NCBI GenBank assembly: GCA_006503475.1
Contig: RSEH01000106.1
Span: forward strand, 85,780-149,779
Length of the DNA stretch: 64,000 nucleotides
Direction of reading: 5' to 3'
Origin: Stentor roeselii
Lineage: Eukaryota > Ciliophora > Heterotrichea > Heterotrichida > Stentoridae
In this document: positions 56,891 through 64,000 of the stretch, one piece after another
Layout: the number at the start of each line of letters is the position of its first letter
Numbering within the stretch: the first letter of the stretch is position 1
The notes under the pieces: generated by a model
Seen by the model: the letters and a program-made list of their open reading frames with translations, nothing else
Database searches by the model: none
Told to the model about the DNA's origin: nothing
Made by a program: the position numbers and the translations under genes

Positions 56891-58207
56891 ATGGAAGCTG
56901 ATTTTGACTTCAGTGTTGTTGTTATTGGAATGAGCAGATCAGGAAAATCTGCGTTTCTGAATGCTCTAAAAAACTATTTGGAAAATCGTTCTCCTGAAAA
57001 TTTTATTTACTCATTTGATTCAAATTCTAGACCTACTGATATTGAAACAAAACTTAAATCCGAAATAGTTATCTCTCAGCATAATGGCAAAAAATATTTA
57101 CTTATAGATACTCCTAGATTATGCGATACAAGCGGAAATCTAATAAGTAAAGAAGAAAACGCAAGGATTATACTGAACAATCTTAGAAACCTTAAATATA
57201 TAAATGCAATTATATATGTTAATAATAGCACCATATGTAGAGTTACTAAAGAATTTCGAGAAGCTGCATCATTAATGCTAAAATTTTTGGTTGCTGATGT
57301 TAGAAAAATAACTTATTCAGTATTTACTTTTAGTTCAAATCAGCAATTTATGGAGGATGAAGATTTAGAAAATGATATTAAAAAAGTAGAGAAGGTATTA
57401 AAATTTAAAATAAATCCCGAAAAAATAGTTAAAATAAACAATATCTTCTTCGATTCATCACAAGAAAAAATTAAGAATCATTTAAAAGCAGTTACTATGA
57501 AATGGAATGAATTTAAAGAACAAAAAATAGCTATTATAGTGCAATTGATAGAAAGAGAAAGTGTAGAAACTAATCAATATGAATTATTCGAGGATTTTAT
57601 TTATAAGATAATCGGAAATATTACTGATTGTGCCAGAAACTATTATAATCTAAATTGTGTAAAAAATCAGAATTTAATTACTAGTAATTTTACAAATACA
57701 GAAACTAATAAATCAGAAGAGGAGAATACAATTCAAAAGCGTCTCATAGATACTCCTGGAAAAAAAAATTACTATTGTGCATATTGTGAAAGAAATTGCT
57801 TTGAAAATATTGGATTATTTTGTGGAGTAAAGTTCAAAATGTTACAGGCTTTTTATTCTAAATGTAAGATATGCAAATGTAAAAATGTGTATCATATTAT
57901 TGGATATAAAGCATTTAGTCAAATTACTGAAGATTTAAGTGAAGTCAAAGAAAATAATGAGAAAATTCTTACTCAAGTATATTTAGATCCCGAAACAATA
58001 AATAATATTATTTTAAATACTGCAAAAAGTATAAATGAGATAGAAAAAATTATTCCAGAATACTCAGTTAGAGATATAATTTCTGAAATCAAATCAATTA
58101 TTTTAGAAGAAGTGCAAAATCACCAAGAAAATTCAATATCTTATAAACATGTGATTATCGATGTAATCAATCAACTCGAAAATTGTCTTATCAACAAATT
58201 AGTTTAA
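56891..58207 (+). CDS. AIG1/GIMAP-like GTPase with Cys-rich tail, copy 1
   Basis: 438 residues, paralogous to 60375-61577. The G domain spans about 6-200: P-loop GMSRSGKSAF, then the LLIDTPRLCDT switch-II region, where the usual D-x-P-G reads D-T-P-R, then INAIIYVNNSTICRVTKEFR. A canonical NKxD is not seen (TFSSNQ occupies that place). After a helical linker, residues about 295-340 hold a Cys cluster (C-x2-C-x3-C, later C-x2-C-x-C and H) that probably binds zinc. The C terminus is helical. AIG1-type GTPases act on membranes and in immunity in plants and animals; the ciliate role is unknown. The lost glycine may lower hydrolysis. Confidence 0.75.
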   Translation: MEADFDFSVVVIGMSRSGKSAFLNALKNYLENRSPENFIYSFDSNSRPTDIETKLKSEIVISQHNGKKYLLIDTPRLCDTSGNLISKEENARIILNNLRNLKYINAIIYVNNSTICRVTKEFREAASLMLKFLVADVRKITYSVFTFSSNQQFMEDEDLENDIKKVEKVLKFKINPEKIVKINNIFFDSSQEKIKNHLKAVTMKWNEFKEQKIAIIVQLIERESVETNQYELFEDFIYKIIGNITDCARNYYNLNCVKNQNLITSNFTNTETNKSEEENTIQKRLIDTPGKKNYYCAYCERNCFENIGLFCGVKFKMLQAFYSKCKICKCKNVYHIIGYKAFSQITEDLSEVKENNEKILTQVYLDPETINNIILNTAKSINEIEKIIPEYSVRDIISEIKSIILEEVQNHQENSISYKHVIIDVINQLENCLINKLV

Positions 58208-59072
58208 AATAGATAAACTTTAAATAAAGGTTTTATTTTATAATATCTTTGAATATTCCATATTTAAGATAAAAATGTAAGTTAATTATAATGGAAAGAA
58301 GTATGTTTAAGATTAGGTTCGATTATTTTGCTATCCCTTTAGGATTACCTGATATTTTTATTAGCTAAATTATTTGCTTTGAGTAACCTTACTCTAGCAA
58401 TACTGATCACTAGAGTTTTTTTAAGTCAAGAGTAATAATAAAACAAAATATGCCCCTTGATGAAGCATCAAACCTTGAAACTAAGCATGAAAAAATGGAA
58501 TTTAAGGTTATGAACTATTTTACAGTATATAAAATCGATTACTCTAATTCTTAAATATTCATACATAATATTTAATTAGATATTAAGTAAAAGAATTCAA
58601 AGTTAAAAATTTTTGAAATAATTTATATATAGATACATAGCTTATCATCGAGACCAAAATATTTATTAAGAATTTTAAGAGTTAGTTTGGATGTGTTGTT
58701 TTTTTGTGAATATAAATGCAACGACTTATTTCGATAATTATATTGTGCGTTATTTTAATAAGTATAATTCTTTTGAAATATAAGGATTAAGTTACAATAT
58801 CTTCAGAATTCAGCATAAAGTATTATTAATTCAGTGATTAATATTTAACAAAGTATATAATTCAAGCCTATCTATCTCAAATTAATACTACAAATGATGA
58901 AATAAAAAATTTTTATTTTGCTTATTTACTGCTAACTCTTTTGTTAAGTAATATTCAATTGAGTAAGGTTCAGACTCTTATCAAATGTGAATATTTCTCA
59001 AAAATGATTATAGTAATAGAGATATAATATAAGAATTTTATAAAAGTTGAATATTCTATATTTTAAACAAAT
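58208..59072. other. Intergenic, about 865 bp
   Basis: Very AT-rich spacer between GTPase copies 1 and 2. Short inverted repeats (for example GAGTAA/TTACTC near 58380) occur but nothing could be named. Confidence 0.45.
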
Positions 59073-59955
59073 ATGTATAAAGTTATAAATATATCTTTCA
59101 TACCTTCTCATGATTACTATGTTATAGTTTTAGGTTTATCAGGCTCTGGAAAATCCTCTTTACTTTGCACTTTGTAAATTATCTAAAAGGAAACTCTCCT
59201 GGAAATTTTGAAACTGAAATTGAAGTTTTTCATGGAGGAGATAGTGGCACACAATATGTATCATTTCATCTGGAGTTATAAATCTGATTTTAAAACATTC
59301 TATTCATTGATACTTCTGGTTTTAATGATAATAAAGGATCGGAAACAAGAGAAGAAGAAATTTTTACAAGATAAAAAATACTTTAAATAACTAAAAACAA
59401 TGAAAGCTGTGATTTCTAGGCGTATTAATTATTACCAGCAGGTGTGTGAGAAATTTTGTAATCAATATTAAATAATACTATAAAAACTATAAGAAAAAAT
59501 CAATAAAAAACTTGAGATATGATCAAATTCAAAGTTTAGAGACAAGAATTTTGAATATAGTTAATGATATCGAAACACAACATAAGTTAATTTCGAAGGT
59601 AAACAAGATTATGTATTAAAACCTTGCTATAATATCACTTATAGATGCAATGATTACCATAGAAACTGCATAAATGATCCTAGATTACTAAAGAGATTTT
59701 TAGATCTATTAAAATCTTTTTAAAAGAAATTTCTCTTATTGTTATGATTCGTGCTATAATCATAATTCTGATTATTATCGTTGGGAATATGAATTCCGTT
59801 ATCAGGGTCAATCATTAAGTACTTATTCCCTAAAAAAAAACAAAGGAAATGGCTATGAATCTTTATTATCAACTTAAAAGTGAACATAATTACCTCCAAA
59901 AAATTGAACCTTAATATGAAATTAGGACATATATTTCAGAAATTCCCAAATAAAA
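59073..59955 (+). pseudogene. Broken AIG1/GIMAP-like GTPase, copy 2
   Basis: A clear relative of 60375-61577. It begins with a start codon and an intact P-loop (VIVLGLSGSGKSSLL). One base is then missing before the Asn of N-Y-L-K-G-N-S-P-G-N-F, and the frame shifts again before FIDTSGFNDNKGSETREEE (the switch II region, with Pro-Gly changed to Ser-Gly). Relative to copy 3, about 280 bp covering the end of the G domain are missing. The distal part shows INYYQQVCEKFC, ETRILNIVNDIE and the Cys-tail relic (NSDYYRWEYEFRYQG), with several stops. Not functional as it stands. Confidence 0.8.
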
Positions 59956-60374
59956 ATATAGGAAAATTAAAAAAAATGCTTGATTGCATTATTAATCATG
60001 GCTATTTTAGTTTAGATTAATAAATTTGATTCTAAATATGTTTTTAAATTCAACTAAATGATAAATTCGCTTAAATGAAGTCTAAACTAACTAAAAAAAT
60101 CTTTTAACTATTAGAAGAGGAACTTATTAGTATTTGTTTTATATTCTATAAGTTTTGTAAGCATTTTCTTATCCCAGGATTAATCTATATTTTTGTTAAA
60201 AATATAAATATAATTATAAAGGTATAGATATATTATCGATTTTTTCATATTGAAATCCACACATTAATAATTATATCATTGAAGTATTCACAGCGGAACT
60301 TATGCTTATTAGTATCATACAGACATTTTTATAAGTTCTCTATGATTATTCTATAATTTTTGTAATAATAAATA
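59956..60374. other. Intergenic, about 420 bp
   Basis: Upstream region of GTPase copy 3; AT-rich, no other signal seen. Confidence 0.45.
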
Positions 60375-61577
60375 ATGGAAATAATACCCAATTATGATTT
60401 CTGTGCTATAGTTTTGGGCCTATCTGGCCATGGAAAATCTGCACTACTTAGTTCTTTGTATAACTACCTCAGTGGGAACTCTCCAGAAAATTTTGAGATT
60501 CCTTTTCCTGTTAGTGGAGGGTCAAGGAGTTTAACCGAAGCAGTTAAATATTATCCTATTAAGAGTATCCACGACCAAAGAACATATCTCTTCATAGATA
60601 CTCCAGGCTTTGATGATACGCAAGGAACTCAATCAAGAGAATATGAAACCTTGAGGGATATTAAACAAAATTTAAACAAAATAAAAAAAATTAATGCTGT
60701 GATTTATGTGAAAAATAGCACAGTATATAGACAATATGAATCATTCAGAAAAGCTTCAAATTTAATTCTTAGAGTTTTAAATAATGATATTAAAGAAATA
60801 TCAATTGCAGTACTAACATATGTGGATAAAAATAATGATATTTTATTTGAGTATGATAATGGAAATGGTAGATATATCAATCCATTAATAGAACAGACAG
60901 ATATTAGGTTTGATGAACGTAGGATTTTCTGTGTTGACAATAAAATTCATAATTATACAAAGAGTCAAATAAAAAAAAATGCGGTTAGGGCTAATCAATA
61001 TTGGAATTCATTTTGTAATGAAGAATTAAGCCCTGTTATAGAATCAATAAAGCAAAAAGAAATTCAAAATACAAGGCTATATCAAATTAATCAATTTGAA
61101 CAACGAATATTAAATAAAATTAATGAAACTGAATCAATGCTTAAAATTCTTGAAGGAACTACGTGTGGGTATGTTCTAAAAAAATCCAACGACCTTCATT
61201 ATATTTGTAATGAATGCTTCAGAAATTGTATTGATAATCCTGGTAGAATAAAAAGGTTTATTTTATCGATAAAAAAATTCTTTAAAAAGTTTTGTGATGA
61301 ATGCTATCATAGATGCAATGATCATGGAAGTGATTATTATTATTGGGAAGTCGAATATAAATACAATAATATTCAGAGATCAAACAGTTTTGTAAAACAA
61401 TACAAAAGTGAACTAAGAAATTATTATGAAGAATTAAAACTTGAAATAAAATTATTGAAACATATAGAGCCGGATTATAATATAGAGAATTATATCCTAG
61501 AACTTTCTTTTGATAAGAAGGGAAAAATTTATCAGTTTATTCAAAACATCCTGGACAATAAACCATATCAATATTAG
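60375..61577 (+). CDS. AIG1/GIMAP-like GTPase with Cys-rich tail, copy 3
   Basis: 400 residues. G domain about 6-215: P-loop GLSGHGKSALL; SGGSRSLTEAV as the likely switch-I Thr region; DTPGFDDTQGT as a canonical switch II; KINAVIYVKNSTVYRQYESF; then TYVDKNND in the place of the G4 motif. A helical region leads to the Cys cluster at about 275-320 (C-x2-C-x3-C, then C-x2-C-x3-C-x2-H), spaced like that of copy 1, probably zinc-binding. The C terminus is helical with no membrane anchor. All G motifs look usable, unlike copy 1. It is the best reference for this three-member tandem set. Confidence 0.8.
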   Translation: MEIIPNYDFCAIVLGLSGHGKSALLSSLYNYLSGNSPENFEIPFPVSGGSRSLTEAVKYYPIKSIHDQRTYLFIDTPGFDDTQGTQSREYETLRDIKQNLNKIKKINAVIYVKNSTVYRQYESFRKASNLILRVLNNDIKEISIAVLTYVDKNNDILFEYDNGNGRYINPLIEQTDIRFDERRIFCVDNKIHNYTKSQIKKNAVRANQYWNSFCNEELSPVIESIKQKEIQNTRLYQINQFEQRILNKINETESMLKILEGTTCGYVLKKSNDLHYICNECFRNCIDNPGRIKRFILSIKKFFKKFCDECYHRCNDHGSDYYYWEVEYKYNNIQRSNSFVKQYKSELRNYYEELKLEIKLLKHIEPDYNIENYILELSFDKKGKIYQFIQNILDNKPYQY

Positions 61578-63530
61578 AATTAATAGAAGTTATTTTAACT
61601 TTAAATATGCAATATTTTAATGAATCAACCAAAAGTTTAAATTTGGTCTATTAAGACGGCTACTTAAATAGAAGAATTAATAAAAATTTTGAATTATATA
61701 TATATCAAAAGAACATATATTTTATACTAGTCTTCATAATTTTATATAAAAATGAATTGATTATCATCTTGATAGGAAGTCTTGATAATTTCTGCACTTA
61801 AAATTCACAATAGATAAAAAATTACAAATCATAACTATGCATGTGAACTAATAAGGACTTTTAACTTATATTGATATATATATTTAAAAAATAAAGACTA
61901 TTCTTAGTGCGATCTTTTAGATTTATTTATGAATATGATGAACATTTAAAACATAGAGGACTATGAGAACTATATCATTAAGCCTATCTAAACTATCTTA
62001 AATACAATCCGTACATTTAAAAATCATTAAAGCTTCAATAGTAAATTATTTTAAAACAGTTAGTCAATAATAGTTGGTATATCTAATTAACCGTTTCGAT
62101 TATAGTAAATTTTATGAAATATAAAAATAAAAAAAAAAATCTTCTTAAGCCAAAAAAGATCATTCCAATAAGTTTATTCCAAACATTTATTAAACTTTAT
62201 TGATTTTTTAGAAACTTCTATTTTCTATGAAGACTTTTCATATAAAGAGTTAATAAACGAAAATGAGGCAATTGGAGTATCTACAAAATGACTTGGATAT
62301 TGATAATTAAGGTTTTTATTATAATCAACTAAAACAAATGCATAAAAATTTTAGGCATAATCAAACGAAAAATCAATAAAAAACATATTTATCTAGAGTG
62401 ATTATTATAATTATGCTATTCGAGCTAAAGACACGATAGAACTTTATAATTATAAAATATAAGGAAAATATAATTATTATTCTACTGAATTAAGTCATTC
62501 AAGCTTGAATAAGTTTCTTAAAACCAAGAAAATATTTTAAATATACTTAAAAATCAATTGATAGTAAAAAATAATCAAAATCTATCCAGTTTTAAGCTGG
62601 TAAAGTAAATTTTATTACCAAATTTACAAAATTTAATATAAATCTAGTAACTTATTGAGTTTTGTTAAAGTTACAATTTTTTTTAAGGCATGTTGTGTAA
62701 ACCTACTATCATTCTAATTTTTTCCTATGCCCTCCTCATTTCATTCTATTATCGCATACTCTCTACCTTATGATTCATGCCTATCGTTTTTTATGTAATA
62801 TTTTTTTTAAATGAAAGAATTGGATGGGAAATAAAGTGAAAACTTACATTTCAAACTTGAAAAGGAGTAGTCATCCTACCTGGGATTTTAACACTTTTGT
62901 TTTTATTTTTGCTTATTATACTGGAAAAGGTGGAGTCGTCATTACACCCTAAGTTTATTAATACTATAAAAGATTTGCTTAAGAGAAAAATTTTTTAAAA
63001 GACTAACTTGTTTAAAATAAGAGAGTATTAGAGAATTAAATATCTGAAGAAAGAGATGAACTAAGATTCTATTAGTTTATTTTTTTATTTGATGTTGATC
63101 ACCAGAATAGATTGTTTGTGAAAAAAATGGAAGATAGATAAATTGAAGGAATGAGAGAGACTGGAATGTTTTAACAAACAGTTATGAGACTGAAATTAAT
63201 ATAAAGGCTGAGGAGTGTATATAGAGACTGAAGAGATCAGATATAATTTAAAATTTAGCAAAAGGATGAAGTACTAACCTGAAGGAATATATTGAAGGGA
63301 TGTTTTTGCAAAAAAAGTATTAGAGAAAGAGTGATGAGAAAGAGAGACTGAAATTATTAGATAAATTAAATAAATGAGAAAGACACTGAAGAAATGATAG
63401 AGACTTTAGGGATGAGAGGTACTTAGAAATAAACTTTGATTAAATATGAAGTAAAGATTTGAAAGATGTAGAAATAATATAAGAAATATAAAATCTCGGA
63501 AATTCCAAGTAAAACTAAAGAAACCCTATT
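61578..63530. other. Subtelomeric non-coding region
   Basis: About 1.95 kb without a believable gene. A coding-like patch near 62400-62530 (YNYAIRAKDTIELYNYKI) may be a relic but is too short to judge. From about 63000 to 63480 the plus strand is strongly purine-rich and carries repeated short GAGACTGAA-like words. No RNA gene was recognised. Confidence 0.45.
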
Positions 63531-63848
63531 CTAATTAATTTCTAGTTCCTTCAAAAATGCCTCCCAAAGTCTATTCCTATTAAATCTTCTCCATATGAAA
63601 ATAAAAATGCGATCTTACCTTAGTAGTTCTGTTTCTATCTGTTATAATGTACTTAAGACCGTTCAAAGTACCTTCTATTTAATTAGTGCATCCACCAGTT
63701 GTATGATTCATGTAATTTTCACTATGGTTCACTGTTTCATGATTATAATACTTCTGAAGGTCGTTATATCCCTTCCAGCAATCAGTAAATATTAATGGTT
63801 CTGGAAGTACATGAGACTTCACTACTTCTGTAAGTGTGTTATTAGATC
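63531..63848 (-). mobile_element. Transposase relic, ISXO2/IS1595-type DDE, truncated by the telomere
   Basis: The minus strand encodes the C-terminal half of an ISXO2-like (IS1595/IS1016/Merlin-type) transposase: HVLPEPLIFTDCWKGYNDL, with the second catalytic Asp; HETVNHSENYMNHTTGG; a TAA in the HTN-x-IEG motif; IEGTLNGLKYIITDRNRTTK, with the catalytic Glu; then, after a one-base shift, FIWRRFNRNRLWEAFLKELE before TAG. The coding sequence is followed upstream to RSNNTLTEVV, where the telomere repeats begin, so the N-terminal half with the first Asp is absent. One stop, one frameshift and the truncation make it dead. No terminal inverted repeat was identified. Confidence 0.85.
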
Positions 63849-64000
63849 TGTTAGGGTGTTAGGGTGTTAGGGTGTTAGGGTGTTAGGGTGTTAGGGTGTT
63901 AGGGTGTTAGGGTGTTAGGGTGTTAGGGTGTTAGGGTGTTAGGGTGTTAGGGTGTTAGGGTGTTAGGGTGTTAGGGTGTTAGGGTGTTAGGGTGTTAGGG
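63849..64000 (+). repeat. Telomere, 19 x TGTTAGGG
   Basis: 152 bp made of 19 perfect 8-bp units with the G-rich strand running 5'->3' toward the window end, as at a chromosome's right end. The repeat matches the CCCTAACA type I recall for heterotrich ciliates. The array continues to the window edge, so its full length is unknown. Confidence 0.98.

Noticed and set aside
58380-58500. Possible C/D snoRNA (TGATGA and CTGA present)
   Set aside because: The boxes are in the wrong order on the plus strand and there is no closing stem.
63595-63795. 66-codon plus-strand frame beside the telomere
   Set aside because: It is antisense to the transposase relic, whose protein motifs are clear on the minus strand.
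63828-63848. 16-nt GTAA...TAG segment next to the telomere, intron-like
   Set aside because: There is no plus-strand coding sequence to splice, and the adenine is not at the position fixed in the other introns.
1-64000. CRISPR arrays, bacterial operons or prophage
   Set aside because: No spaced direct repeats or bacterial-type gene clusters; introns, telomere and domain content are eukaryotic. No tRNA gene was recognised either, though a by-eye scan can miss one.

Overview
The window is the end of a macronuclear-type chromosome from a heterotrich ciliate, most likely Stentor or a close relative. Four things point there. (1) It ends in 19 exact copies of the 8-mer TGTTAGGG (63849-64000), the telomere repeat I recall for heterotrichs. 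(2) Five genes or gene segments are joined only by removing introns of exactly 15 nt, all of the form GTAANNNNNANNNAG. (3) Intact genes use TAA, TAG and TGA as stops, which fits the standard code of Stentor rather than the reassigned codes of most ciliates. (4) Genes are long, nearly intron-free and packed with gaps often of 7-40 bp. Species assignment is inference.

Layout. 1-1.7 kb: two small, diverged MG-x-C (probably acylated) paralogues. 1.7-20.5 kb: a dense core with a DUF1295/steroid-reductase-like membrane enzyme, a giant BEACH-WD40 protein, a cGMP-dependent protein kinase with four cyclic-nucleotide-binding units, coiled-coil proteins, an LRR/coiled-coil protein, an arrestin-like protein, and an acid-ceramidase-like protein that has lost its catalytic cysteine. 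20.5-26 kb: a gene-poor stretch with a decayed coiled-coil gene, an EGF-like type I membrane protein and scattered relics. 26-51.3 kb: a second dense core with a FYVE-like protein, a B-box/NYN/OST-HTH protein, a C2H2 factor, a PHD-DDT-WHIM-PHD chromatin protein, kinesin-1, CK2 alpha, an ankyrin-DHHC palmitoyltransferase, an RRM-like protein, a tail-anchored TPR protein, a four-pass membrane protein, UBA5 and a HEATR5/Laa1-type HEAT protein. A hairpin-hinge-hairpin ncRNA candidate resembling an H/ACA snoRNA lies between UBA5 and HEATR5.

51.3-64 kb is subtelomeric: AT-richer, gene-poor and full of relics. It holds a 13-unit TPR protein, two decayed genes (gamma-SNAP-like; possibly ANTH-like), a three-member tandem family of AIG1-like GTPases with Cys-rich tails (middle copy broken), and a decayed ISXO2/IS1595-type transposase cut off directly by the telomere.

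There is no operon logic in the bacterial sense; genes sit together through compactness. Broad themes are membrane traffic (BEACH, arrestin-like, HEATR5, DHHC, FYVE-like, kinesin-1, the gamma-SNAP relic) and signalling (PKG, CK2).
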